From an uncultured Eubacteriales bacterium (lineage in GTDB: Bacteria > Bacillota_A > Clostridia > Christensenellales > Aristaeellaceae), in contig CACYNZ010000171.1 of NCBI GenBank assembly GCA_902775835.1, forward strand, positions 1-8,299: DNA of 8,299 nucleotides. The letters are read 5' to 3'. Below are positions 1-6,920 of the stretch, piece by piece. Every line of letters starts with the position of its first letter. Positions within the stretch are counted from its first letter, which is position 1. Both the position numbers and the translations under genes were made by a program. The notes below the pieces were generated by a model. It saw only the letters and a program-made list of their open reading frames with translations. It ran no database searches and was not told the DNA's origin.

Positions 1-1
1 A

Positions 2-991
2 CAGGGTGCCATTATCTATCTGAGAATCATCTTTGTGGGCATGATCGGCAGTGCTGCCTACAATATCCTGGCAGGCGTGCTCCGGGGAATGGGAGACAGT
101 TTCTATCCGCTGGTCTTTCTCATTATTGCCAGTATTCTGAACATTATACTGGATATTGTCTTTGTGCGGGATTTTGCCATGGGCATCGCAGGCGTTGCCT
201 GGGCAACCATCATAGCACAGGCTGTTTCTGGCCTGCTCTGTCTGGTGCGTCTGGTCCGCATGAAGGATACAGTGGACATTAACCGCAGCACCCTTGCACC
301 GGATGGCAGGCTGATCAAGAAACTCTGTCTTCTGGGCATGCCTGCGGGCATTACCAGTGCCATTTATTCCATGTCGGCCATTGTGGTGCAGAATCTGACC
401 AATGCAATGGGAGAGACCATGATTGCTGCCAATGTTGCAGTCATGAAAGTGGATGGCTTTGCCATGATGCCCAATTTTACCTTCGGCACGGCGGCAACCA
501 CGTATGTCGGTCAGAATGTAGGTGCCAGAAAACCGGAGCGCATTCGCAAAGGCACATCCAGCATGCTGAAGCTGGGACTGTCTGTTTCCGCAGTACTGGT
601 GGGATGTATTCTCCTGTTCGGCAGAAGTCTCATCGGCATGTTTACGGATACGGAGATGGTGATTTCACTCGGAGACCGCGGTCTGAAGTGGCTCGCGCTG
701 GGATATATCTGCTTTTCTGTCAGCCAGGTGCTGCAGGGTGTTATGCGCGGAGCCGGCGAAACGGTGAAGCCCATGTGGATTTCTATTATCTCCACCGTGA
801 TTCTGAGAATGCCGCTTGCGTATCTGCTTGTGAACCTGACGAGGAGTGCCGAGTGGGTCAATGGACATCCGGATGCGATTTTCTCTTCGCTTCTGATTTC
901 CTGGGTTCTTGCCATGCTTATGTCGCTGTATGTGTATAAGAGGGGACAATGGAAGAAAAAGCTGCCCCAGGACATGGCGGAACATATGTAA
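2..991 (+). CDS. MATE family efflux transporter, 5'-truncated by window edge
   Basis: This is an inner-membrane antiporter of the MATE (multidrug and toxic compound extrusion) family, which exports cationic drugs or metabolites in exchange for Na+ or H+. The frame is open from base 2 with no stop, and family alignment continues upstream of the GTG at 35, so the true start lies outside the window. About 329 residues are visible against a usual ~450, so roughly the first quarter is missing. The two-fold MATE repeat shows: LRGMGDS near visible residue 27 and MRGAGET near 248, each opening a hydrophobic helix pair. A TYVGQNVGARKPERI segment near 167 is typical of the loop opening the second half. 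Around eight hydrophobic segments are visible. The C-terminus is short and basic. The substrate cannot be inferred. The metalloregulator downstream has its own likely promoter, so a functional link is only possible. Confidence 0.93.
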   Translation, partial: QGAIIYLRIIFVGMIGSAAYNILAGVLRGMGDSFYPLVFLIIASILNIILDIVFVRDFAMGIAGVAWATIIAQAVSGLLCLVRLVRMKDTVDINRSTLAPDGRLIKKLCLLGMPAGITSAIYSMSAIVVQNLTNAMGETMIAANVAVMKVDGFAMMPNFTFGTAATTYVGQNVGARKPERIRKGTSSMLKLGLSVSAVLVGCILLFGRSLIGMFTDTEMVISLGDRGLKWLALGYICFSVSQVLQGVMRGAGETVKPMWISIISTVILRMPLAYLLVNLTRSAEWVNGHPDAIFSSLLISWVLAMLMSLYVYKRGQWKKKLPQDMAEHM

Positions 992-1014
992 GAACTGTCT
1001 GATTCTGCATCAGT

Positions 1015-1043
1015 TTGCACATGGAAGTTAGACGTGGTAAAAT
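1015..1043 (+). promoter_or_regulatory. Possible sigma-A promoter for the DtxR/MntR-type regulator
   Basis: TTGCAC (1015-1020) and TAAAAT (1038-1043) are separated by exactly 17 nt in the MATE-regulator gap. The -10 matches consensus at five of six positions; the -35 is weak. It would start transcription about 25-30 nt upstream of the regulator's start codon. I see no convincing metal-box palindrome over it, so autoregulation is not shown. Confidence 0.4.
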
Positions 1044-1077
1044 TGTGAAAACACAGTAGCTGAGGCAGGTGCAGAAT

Positions 1078-1452
1078 ATGACGATACATGAATCCGCAGA
1101 GGATTATCTGGAGGCTATACTCCGTTTGCAGCTGGAGAAAGGATATGCCAGGAGTGTAGATGTGGCCATGCTTCTCAATGTCAGCAAGCCATCTGTAAGC
1201 GTGGCCATGAAGCGTCTTCGGGAAGACGGCTACATTATCATGGATGATGATCATCTGCTGGAGCTGACGGAAAAGGGAAGGAGCATTGCAGAGCCGATTT
1301 ATGAAAGGCACACAACGCTGGCCAGTTTCTTCAGCGGACTTGGCGTGGACGAAGAGATTGCCCGTCAGGATGCATGCAAAATTGAGCATGATCTTTCGGA
1401 AGAAACATACCAGGCAATCAAACGGATGATACAGAAGAACAGACAGAAATAA
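1078..1452 (+). CDS. DtxR/MntR-family metal-dependent transcriptional regulator
   Basis: This is a cytoplasmic metal-sensing repressor of the DtxR/MntR family; members bind Mn2+ or Fe2+ and repress metal uptake genes. The 124-residue protein has an N-terminal winged helix-turn-helix (about 1-70: SVDVAMLLNVSKPSVSVAMKRL recognition region, described here in part) and a helical metal-binding/dimerisation half. It lacks the SH3-like third domain of DtxR, as in MntR. Visible likely ligands are D9, E12, H78, C100, E103 and H104. The residue at the position of Bacillus MntR E99 is cysteine (DACKIEH), as in iron-sensing DtxR/IdeR, while D9 is MntR-like, so metal preference is ambiguous. I chose ATG 1078 because an AGG lies 8 nt upstream; an in-frame GTG at 1069 would add three residues but is too close to its GAGG. 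The next gene converges. Confidence 0.88.
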   Translation: MTIHESAEDYLEAILRLQLEKGYARSVDVAMLLNVSKPSVSVAMKRLREDGYIIMDDDHLLELTEKGRSIAEPIYERHTTLASFFSGLGVDEEIARQDACKIEHDLSEETYQAIKRMIQKNRQK

Positions 1453-1485
1453 ACTGGAACGTATGCATTGGAAAAGCCAGTGCAA

Positions 1486-1522
1486 ATGAAACCACCCTGC
1501 GATTTCCGCAGGGTGGTTTCAT
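1486..1522. terminator. Perfect 16-bp hairpin between convergent regulator and uvrC genes
   Basis: Arms 1486-1501 and 1507-1522 are perfectly complementary around a 5-nt loop, with a GC-rich core (CCACCCTGCG). It sits 33 nt beyond the regulator stop and 76 nt beyond the uvrC stop, as expected for a shared terminator. Neither strand has a long T-run directly after the stem (only TTT-type runs), so it is a strong structure with a poor U-tract; a bidirectional terminator is the best reading. Confidence 0.65.
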
Positions 1523-1598
1523 GGTTCTGGAGTATATTTTCTGTCTGATGGCGGTACAGAGACTTCAAATCCGGAAAAGTGGAAGCAAACAAACGCGG

Positions 1599-3485
1599 TC
1601 AAAGTGATGCCTTCTTCTCCTGACTCCAGGAAAAGACAGCTTCGGCAGCAGCACGTGTCATGCCTTTCACGGCAAGGAGACGGTCCAGACTGGCTTCCTG
1701 AACGGCTTTGATGGAGCCGAATTCACGAAGCAGAGCCTTGCGTCGCGTGGGTCCAATGCTGGGGATATCATCCAGGGCACTGTGCACAAATGCCTTATCA
1801 CGCAGGCCGCGGTGATGCGTGATGGCACAGCGGTGTGCTTCATCTCGGACACGCTGGATCAGCTGGAGTTCAGGCGTCCGATGGTCAAGAACAATGGGAT
1901 CCTCCTGATCAGGCACAAAGATTTCTTCCTGCTTTTTGGCAAGGCCGAACATGGCGACATGGGCACCGATTTTTTCAAGTGCTTCCCGGGAAAAGCGCAG
2001 CTGCTGAGGACCGCCGTCGATGAGGATCAGGTCAGGAAGATCACTGAAGCGGCCGCCCTGCGGGGGAAGTCCCTGAGCCTGGCGTTCCCGGAGTTCTTCC
2101 AGACCATGACTGAAGCGGCGGAAAAGGACCTCATTAAGGGAAGCGAAGTCGTTTGCACCTTCCACGGTTTTGATGCGGAATTTCCGATATTCCTTTTTGG
2201 CCGGCTCACCATCAATGAAAACCACCATGGAGCCGACGCTAAGCACACCCTGCGTATTGGAAATATCGTAGCCTTCAATTCGCCGCGGATAATGGTCCAT
2301 GCCGAGGATTTCCCCGAGCCTGCGTGCGGCACCGACGGTGCGTTCCTCATGAATGTTTGCGCGGGCATTGCGCTTGAGAAGCGCATCCTCGGCATTCTTG
2401 GAAGCGAGGAGCACGAGGTCGTGCTTTTCACCACGTTGAGGAACACGAAGCGTGACAGCGCTTCCTTTCTGCTGCCTGAGCCAGGCTTCCAGTGCTTCCT
2501 GCGAACCGTCCGGCAGTTCCTGAACCAGGATATTCCGCGGAATCAGGGGCCCCTGTGCGTAGTACTGGGTAAGAAAGGCCATGAGCACTTCGCCGCGGGG
2601 CTCACTGCCCTCTCTGGAAAGCGAAAAATGATCTCCGCCCAGCATGCGGCCGCCGCGCACGTATATGATCTGTGCCATGGCGTCCAGACCATCCTGTGCA
2701 AGGGCAATAATGTCCTGTTCGCTCAGATCGGTGCGTATGGCAATCTGACGTTCCATGAGCCCGCGGACATCCTTGATTTTATCCCGAAAGACAGCGGCTT
2801 TTTCATAAGCCATTTTTTCTGCGGCTTCCTGCATGCCGGCAGTAAGGGTGTCCAGCACCCGGCTGTAATCGCCGCTCAGGAATGACTGCACGCCGCTTGT
2901 GAGCGCAGTGTATTCTTCCTGCGTGCATTTTCCGGCGCAGGGGCCGGGACATTTTCCGATATCATAGTTGATGCAGGGACGGACAGGCGCTTTCAGGGGA
3001 AAAGAGAGATTGCAGGTCCTGAGAGGAAAAACGTCTCTCACGGTATCAATGACCTGGCGTACAGCACTTGCCCCGATATAGGGACCGTAGTATTTGGCAC
3101 CGTCGTTTTCCATGCGTCTTGCGAGACGGAGGCGGGCAAATGGCTCCTTTGGATCAAACCGGATATAGGGATAGTGTTTGTCATCCTTGAGAAGGATGTT
3201 ATAGTAAGGCTTGTGTTCTTTAATAAGGTTACATTCAAGGCACAGGGCTTCCAGATTCGATTCACACAGTAGGATATCGAAATCTGCAATATGAGAGATC
3301 ATTGCAGCCACTTTGGGTGTATGGGCTGTATCCCGGAAATAGGAACGGACCCGGTTCTTGAGGTTGACCGCTTTCCCGACGTAGATGATGTTGCCGGATA
3401 CATCTTTCATCAGATAACAGCCAGGCGAATCCGGAAGCATGTCGATTTTCAGATTCAGGTTTTCGCCCCAGTCGATTTTACTCAC
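1599..3485 (-). CDS. uvrC: Excinuclease ABC subunit C
   Basis: UvrC is the nuclease of nucleotide excision repair; it is recruited by UvrB to damaged DNA and makes both the 3' and 5' incisions. The 628-residue protein has all expected domains: GIY-YIG nuclease (about 15-95; GCY 22-24, YVG 35-37); a cysteine cluster (C158, C171, C179, C183, plus C187) at the place of the [4Fe-4S]-binding cysteines of other UvrC proteins; a UVR/UvrB-binding helix pair (about 205-245); an RNase H-like nuclease domain (GYDIS with D407, LIDGG with D490, DEAHR with H551); and a C-terminal double helix-hairpin-helix (about 573-620). The start is GTG at 3485, with AAAGGAGG at 3500-3493 and a 7-nt gap; the upstream ATG at 3509 would put the ribosome site inside the gene. 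No promoter is obvious in the 55 bp behind the tRNA terminator. Confidence 0.97.
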   Translation of the reverse strand: MSKIDWGENLNLKIDMLPDSPGCYLMKDVSGNIIYVGKAVNLKNRVRSYFRDTAHTPKVAAMISHIADFDILLCESNLEALCLECNLIKEHKPYYNILLKDDKHYPYIRFDPKEPFARLRLARRMENDGAKYYGPYIGASAVRQVIDTVRDVFPLRTCNLSFPLKAPVRPCINYDIGKCPGPCAGKCTQEEYTALTSGVQSFLSGDYSRVLDTLTAGMQEAAEKMAYEKAAVFRDKIKDVRGLMERQIAIRTDLSEQDIIALAQDGLDAMAQIIYVRGGRMLGGDHFSLSREGSEPRGEVLMAFLTQYYAQGPLIPRNILVQELPDGSQEALEAWLRQQKGSAVTLRVPQRGEKHDLVLLASKNAEDALLKRNARANIHEERTVGAARRLGEILGMDHYPRRIEGYDISNTQGVLSVGSMVVFIDGEPAKKEYRKFRIKTVEGANDFASLNEVLFRRFSHGLEELRERQAQGLPPQGGRFSDLPDLILIDGGPQQLRFSREALEKIGAHVAMFGLAKKQEEIFVPDQEDPIVLDHRTPELQLIQRVRDEAHRCAITHHRGLRDKAFVHSALDDIPSIGPTRRKALLREFGSIKAVQEASLDRLLAVKGMTRAAAEAVFSWSQEKKASL

Positions 3486-3540
3486 AGGCAGCCCTCCTTT
3501 CCATGGCATTCAGCAAGAGCAGACAGATAAGCATCCATGA

Positions 3541-3575
3541 TACAAAAATATCCCCGACCCGCGATGGATCGGGGA
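3541..3575 (-). terminator. Intrinsic terminator of tRNA-Leu
   Basis: Read on the minus strand, a 9-bp stem (TCCCCGATC pairing with GGTCGGGGA, one G-U) at 3575-3551 is followed by TATTTTTGT. It starts 6 nt after the tRNA CCA end, which makes the tRNA a single-gene transcript and separates it from uvrC. Confidence 0.85.
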
Positions 3576-3580
3576 ATTCA

Positions 3581-3666
<86 letters not shown>

Positions 3667-3676
3667 GGCGAAAGCC

Positions 3677-3705
3677 ATTATATCATGCACCGAAGAATTG
3701 CGCAA
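3677..3705 (-). promoter_or_regulatory. Promoter of tRNA-Leu (extended -10)
   Basis: On the minus strand TTGCGC (3705-3700) and a perfect TATAAT (3682-3677) lie 17 nt apart, with TGA directly before TATAAT forming an extended -10. The predicted start is only a few bases before the mature tRNA 5' end at 3666. Confidence 0.75.
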
Positions 3706-3728
3706 GCGCTTATATTGTGCGATGATTG

Positions 3729-3754
3729 CCGCAGGCCTGTTCTCCTGCGGTTTT
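3729..3754 (+). terminator. Terminator-like hairpin between the divergent tRNA-Leu and mscL promoters
   Basis: CCGCAGG (3729-3735) pairs perfectly with CCTGCGG (3744-3750) around an 8-nt loop and is followed by TTTT on the plus strand. It lies upstream of the mscL promoter, so it is not part of the mscL leader and has no plus-strand gene to end nearby. It could block antisense readthrough toward mscL. Confidence 0.5.
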
Positions 3755-3758
3755 ACTC

Positions 3759-3787
3759 TTGTGCAATAAACAGGAGTGTGCTATACT
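3759..3787 (+). promoter_or_regulatory. Promoter of mscL (extended -10)
   Basis: TTGTGC (3759-3764), 17 nt, TATACT (3782-3787), with TGC directly before the -10 forming an extended -10. The predicted start is about 40 nt before the mscL GTG codon. Confidence 0.6.
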
Positions 3788-3833
3788 TCTTCCGGATTTC
3801 CTAGGCGAAAAATATATAGGGGAGGAACATGTT

Positions 3834-4229
3834 GTGAAAAAGTTCTTGAAAGAATTCAAAGAGTTTGCTCTGCGCGGTAATGTGCTTGATATGGCCATTG
3901 GTATCATTATCGGCGGTGCATTCACCGGAATTGTGACCAGCCTTACGGAGAATTTCATCAATCCTCTGCTGAATCTGATTTTTGACAGAGAAGCGAATGC
4001 TGGCTACACTGTTCCCGGCGGCATTTCCAATTTCCTGACGACTGTTGTGAACTTCATCATCACCGCGCTTGTTCTTTTCTGCATCCTGCGTGCTGTGAAT
4101 AAGCTGATGAGCCTGGGCAAGAAGCCTGAAGCTCCGAAGGCTCCCACTACCAAGAAGTGCCCCTTCTGCCAGAGCGAAATTGACATCAAGGCTACCCGCT
4201 GCCCGCACTGCACCTCTGAAATCAAATAA
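3834..4229 (+). CDS. mscL: Large-conductance mechanosensitive channel MscL with C-terminal zinc ribbon
   Basis: MscL is the homopentameric inner-membrane pore that opens under membrane tension and releases solutes during osmotic downshock. The 131-residue protein starts with the amphipathic helix and TM1 typical of the family (KEFKEFALRGNVLDMAIGII, residues 6-25), followed by a periplasmic loop (about 45-65), TM2 (about 67-90) and a cytoplasmic tail. After a Pro/Ala/Lys linker, the tail carries CPFC (109-112) and CPHC (123-126), a rubredoxin-like zinc ribbon in place of the plain C-terminal helix bundle. I chose GTG at 3834 because GGGGAGGA ends 7 nt upstream and the product then starts MKKFLKEF as in other MscL proteins; the ATG at 3829 is out of frame, and the longer upstream open frame has no family match. 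It has its own promoter and terminator. Confidence 0.95.
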   Translation: MKKFLKEFKEFALRGNVLDMAIGIIIGGAFTGIVTSLTENFINPLLNLIFDREANAGYTVPGGISNFLTTVVNFIITALVLFCILRAVNKLMSLGKKPEAPKAPTTKKCPFCQSEIDIKATRCPHCTSEIK

Positions 4230-4248
4230 GCTTCACGGCTTTTCTTTG

Positions 4249-4276
4249 ACAGCACAGATTGATTCTGTGCTGTTTT
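4249..4276 (+). terminator. Intrinsic terminator of mscL
   Basis: A perfect 10-bp stem, ACAGCACAGA (4249-4258) with TCTGTGCTGT (4264-4273), 5-nt loop, followed by TTTT and A/T-rich sequence on the plus strand. It begins 19 nt after the mscL stop. Confidence 0.8.
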
Positions 4277-4283
4277 ACTATAC

Positions 4284-4318
4284 AAAAAAACGGGATGGAT
4301 CTTTGTGAATCCATCCCG
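4284..4318 (-). terminator. Intrinsic terminator of the rpmH-rnpA-yidD-yidC-jag operon
   Basis: On the minus strand CGGGATGGAT (4318-4309) pairs perfectly with ATCCATCCCG (4300-4291), 8-nt loop, followed by seven T residues (4290-4284). It begins 8 nt after the jag stop and lies back to back with the mscL terminator, insulating the convergent units. Confidence 0.92.
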
Positions 4319-4326
4319 TCTGATAC

Positions 4327-5268
4327 TCAGCGGACCAGGGTAATGACAACCCGGCGATTGGGTTCTTCACCTTCGGAATGCGTTTCCACATTCTTGTTGG
4401 CCTGAAGCGCGGAGTGAATGATTCTTCTCTCATAGGGGTTCATGGGCTCCAGAACTACTTTACGGCCAGACTTTACAGCACGGTTTGCCATGCGGTTCGC
4501 GAGCCGGACAAGGGTGTCTTCGCGCTTGGCGCGGTAGTTTTCTGTGTCCAGGGTGATGCGAGTGTAGTTGTCCTGACCGCGGTTGATTTTCAGACTGGTG
4601 AGATACTGGAGAGCATCCAGTGTTTCACCTCTGCGTCCGATCAGGATGCCAAGCGTATCACCGGTCATCTGAGCATACAGATTCCCTTCGGCATCCTTGC
4701 AGAGACTGATTTCCACGGAAACACCCATAAGACGGGTGAGCTCGGAAAGGAAAGCATAGGCACGCGCAGCTGCCGTATCACCATTGAGTTCCTCGTCAGA
4801 TACAGGTGTTACTTCAGGCTTTTCCAGAGCAGATACGACCGGCTTTTCTGCTGCGGGTGCGGCGGGTGTATTTTCGACTTCGGGCTCAGGCTGCTTTTCC
4901 ACAGGCTTTTCAGGAGCCTTGTTGACGCGCCGCACAGGTTCCGGACGTGCGGCAGGACGGGCTTCGGTTACAGGCTTGGGTTCTTCCTTTACAGCAGGCT
5001 TCTGAGACTTGGGTTCTTCGGTGACAGGGGCTGCTTCCGGAACAGGATCATTGCTTTCACTGAGAATTTCAAGAGGATCGTCCTCTTCAGAAGCGTTTTT
5101 CAGCGTTACGCGCACGCGTGCAAGACGTGATCCGAACAGACCGAACAGACCTTTGCTTCCTTCATCAAGCACCTGAACTTCCACATCGCTGATAGAGGCA
5201 TTCAGTTCTTCGAGCGCGGCTTCAATGGCTTCTTCCTGGGTACGAGCGCTTTTTTCACAACTGGTCAT
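4327..5268 (-). CDS. jag: Jag/KhpB RNA-binding protein (Jag_N, KH, R3H)
   Basis: Jag (KhpB, EloR, SpoIIIJ-associated protein) is a cytoplasmic RNA-binding protein that in other Gram-positives pairs with KhpA and affects cell elongation and division. The 313 residues divide into a Jag_N domain (about 1-57, with the KGLFGLFG signature at 39-46), a long low-complexity linker rich in Pro, Glu, Ala, Lys and Val (about 60-165), a KH domain (about 167-240, GRRG loop at 211-214) and an R3H domain (about 245-313, with R281 and H285 of the R-x3-H core). The ATG overlaps the yidC stop as ATGA and has GGAGGG about 9 nt upstream inside yidC, so the two are translationally coupled. It is the last gene of the operon; mnmE, the common next neighbour, is absent. 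Confidence 0.95.
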   Translation of the reverse strand: MTSCEKSARTQEEAIEAALEELNASISDVEVQVLDEGSKGLFGLFGSRLARVRVTLKNASEEDDPLEILSESNDPVPEAAPVTEEPKSQKPAVKEEPKPVTEARPAARPEPVRRVNKAPEKPVEKQPEPEVENTPAAPAAEKPVVSALEKPEVTPVSDEELNGDTAAARAYAFLSELTRLMGVSVEISLCKDAEGNLYAQMTGDTLGILIGRRGETLDALQYLTSLKINRGQDNYTRITLDTENYRAKREDTLVRLANRMANRAVKSGRKVVLEPMNPYERRIIHSALQANKNVETHSEGEEPNRRVVITLVR

Positions 5269-6266
5269 TTGATTCCACCCTCCACTTGGATCGCAGATTG
5301 ATTCTGCTTTTTATGATCAAGAATCTTGTTGATGATGACAGTCTGCACCATGGCAATAAGGTTGCTGGTAACCCAGTAAAGGGCGAAAGCACCGTTGTAG
5401 GAGGAGCAGATCCAGAGCGAGAACAGCGGGAAGAAGTAGTTCATGAACTTCCCAGTGGATTTCGATGCGTTATCCGCAGTCGGGGACTGGGTTGCGGGCT
5501 GCAGTTTTGTCATCGCAAACTGGGACACTGCAGAAAGAATGGGCAGCAGGAAGAAACCGTTGTAGGCTTTCATGATACTGAACTGAGTAATCATAAGATT
5601 GAAGGTCCAGCCGGGCAGGATGCTTGTGGCATCCCGATAGACCTGAAGCTCAGACAGTGCATTGAACAGCTGCGTAATGGTGGCGCTGTAGTTGGCGTTG
5701 GAGAAGCTCTCCTGGGTCAGCTCGCTCAGTGCACCGGGAAGCGTGGCAATGACTTCGGGCGTCATGATCTTCTGCCAGATGTCCGGAGAAATCTGGCGGA
5801 TGGTATTGATATCCGGCATGGTGGAAGAGAACGGGGAATCGGGCATCCAGATATTCTTCACCCACAGCCAGCCTTCAAAGGCAGGAAGCTGATCCGGATT
5901 CTGGAAAATGGAGATTACCTGATGCACAATCTGTTCATTGGCAATCATGCGCATGGCAGCGAACATGGCAATCAGAATGGGGTAGGACAGAAGCAGGGGA
6001 AGACAGCCGGACAGGGGATTTACCCGCTCCTTTTTGTACAGCTCAGAGATTTTCTGCTGCATCTTTGTCTGATCTTTGGCGTACTTTTTCTGGATTTCGG
6101 CTACCTTGGGCTGCACTTCAGACATACGGCGCATGCTGACGCGGCTCTTGTAGTCGAAGGGGAGAAGGATGATGCGGATCAACAGCGTAAAGACCATGAT
6201 GGACCAGCCATAATTGCCCAAGACACTGTAGATGGCGTCAATGATCCCTTTGAGGAATTCATTCAT
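5265..6266 (-). CDS. yidC: Membrane protein insertase YidC (Oxa1 family)
   Basis: YidC inserts proteins into the cytoplasmic membrane alone or with SecYEG. The 333-residue protein has five likely helices: TM1 about 15-36 with the conserved groove arginine at R31, TM2 about 85-106 (NPLSGCLPLLLSYP, the typical Oxa1 motif), TM3 about 236-255, TM4 about 275-291 and TM5 about 293-313. A basic coiled-coil-like cytoplasmic hairpin lies at about 40-82. There is no lipobox or cleavable signal; the N-terminus begins directly before TM1. An unusually long hydrophilic segment (about 112-230) separates TM2 and TM3 and should face outside. The start ATG has AAGGAGG at 6285-6279, inside the last codons of yidD, with a slightly long 12-nt spacing. 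It is 6 nt after yidD and overlaps jag. Confidence 0.96.
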   Translation of the reverse strand: MNEFLKGIIDAIYSVLGNYGWSIMVFTLLIRIILLPFDYKSRVSMRRMSEVQPKVAEIQKKYAKDQTKMQQKISELYKKERVNPLSGCLPLLLSYPILIAMFAAMRMIANEQIVHQVISIFQNPDQLPAFEGWLWVKNIWMPDSPFSSTMPDINTIRQISPDIWQKIMTPEVIATLPGALSELTQESFSNANYSATITQLFNALSELQVYRDATSILPGWTFNLMITQFSIMKAYNGFFLLPILSAVSQFAMTKLQPATQSPTADNASKSTGKFMNYFFPLFSLWICSSYNGAFALYWVTSNLIAMVQTVIINKILDHKKQNQSAIQVEGGIK

Positions 6267-6272
6267 GGGTAA

Positions 6273-6518
6273 CTATTCCCTCCTTAAAGTTGTACAGGGA
6301 TCTTCCGGAACAGGATCATATCCGCCGGCACATAACGGATTGCAACGAAGAATGCGTTTCAGCGCCATCCATCCCCCGCGATATGCTCCATAACGCTGGA
6401 TTGCCGTGACAGCATATTCGGAACAGGTGGGAATGAAGCGGCATGTCGGCGCATGCTTGCGCGAAGATAAGTGCCGACGGTAAAAACGAATGCAGCCAAG
6501 AAGAAAAGCTTCCATCAT
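6273..6518 (-). CDS. yidD: Membrane protein insertion efficiency factor YidD
   Basis: YidD is a small, membrane-associated protein that assists YidC-dependent insertion. The 81 residues carry the family signature [11 protein letters not shown] (26-36), the basic N-terminal amphipathic helix ([14 protein letters not shown]) and the C-terminal RCNP...GYDPVP motif (58-71). The start ATG at 6518 overlaps the rnpA stop in an ATGA arrangement, so translation is likely coupled; a second in-frame ATG at 6515 would remove one residue. The 3' end encodes the ribosome-binding site of yidC. Confidence 0.96.
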   Translation of the reverse strand: MMEAFLLGCIRFYRRHLSSRKHAPTCRFIPTCSEYAVTAIQRYGAYRGGWMALKRILRCNPLCAGGYDPVPEDPCTTLRRE

Positions 6519-6859
6519 TTAGCGCGATTCACTTCCTTGAAAGTATGCTGTCTCGTCAGCAGATCATGAACCTGACGGGACAGACTTTGGAAGTTGGCTG
6601 TGGCGGCAGAAGGCCTGGCGACGATGACGTACAAGCCGTTTTTAACGTCCCTCAGATGAGGCCGAAAGCATTCCCGAAGCCGGCGTTTGACAAGGTTGCG
6701 CGCAACTGCATTGCCGACTTTCTTGCTGACGGAAAAACCGACTTTAAGCCCATTGCCTTTGGCATAGAGCATAACCAGATCTCGAGTGGAACTGCTCTTC
6801 CCGCGTCGGTAGACGTACTGAAAAGCACCATTCTTCTTCAGCCGATAGTTTTTCTCCAT
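6515..6859 (-). CDS. rnpA: Ribonuclease P protein component
   Basis: RnpA is the basic protein subunit that joins the RNase P RNA to mature the 5' ends of tRNAs. The 114-residue protein opens with the usual [17 protein letters not shown] stretch and has the central [20 protein letters not shown] signature. Within the RNR motif the third position is leucine (R54-N55-L56, then K58, R59, R62) where arginine is more common. The ATG at 6859 has AAGGA about 11 nt upstream; part of that site is in a hairpin. It follows rpmH by 178 nt, across an intrinsic attenuator, and overlaps yidD by 4 nt. Confidence 0.96.
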   Translation of the reverse strand: MEKNYRLKKNGAFQYVYRRGKSSSTRDLVMLYAKGNGLKVGFSVSKKVGNAVARNLVKRRLRECFRPHLRDVKNGLYVIVARPSAATANFQSLSRQVHDLLTRQHTFKEVNRAK

Positions 6860-6917
6860 GATGCATCATTTCCTTCCGGATCGGAAGACCTCAGGAACCG
6901 AACAGATATCTGTCCGG
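6858..6917 (-). promoter_or_regulatory. Folded leader covering the rnpA ribosome-binding site
   Basis: Three adjacent dyads precede rnpA. A near-perfect 20-bp palindrome lies at 6898-6917 (one mismatch, a G-U in RNA). A 6-bp hairpin with 3-nt loop lies at 6873-6887 and, on the minus strand, pairs CTTCCG with CGGAAG, so it takes up the GGAAG part of the Shine-Dalgarno GGAAGGA. A perfect 12-bp palindrome at 6858-6869 overlaps the start codon. This suggests control of RnpA translation initiation, but that is inference. Confidence 0.45.
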
Positions 6918-6920
6918 ATG

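Noticed and set aside
1782..2885. Long open frame (367 codons) on the plus strand antisense to uvrC
   Set aside because: It lies wholly within uvrC, has no family resemblance and no ribosome-binding site that stands out; it follows from the codon bias of uvrC.
3834..4229. Reading mscL from the upstream open frame beginning at 3726
   Set aside because: The extra 36 residues match no MscL, overlap the promoter and the hairpin, and the strong ribosome site points to GTG 3834.
4378..5130. 250-codon plus-strand frame antisense to jag
   Set aside because: The protein is Phe/Arg/Cys-rich nonsense mirroring the Pro/Glu/Lys linker of Jag; no family match.
5286..6272. 328-codon plus-strand frame antisense to yidC
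   Set aside because: Exact shadow of yidC, His/Gly-rich, no recognisable domain.
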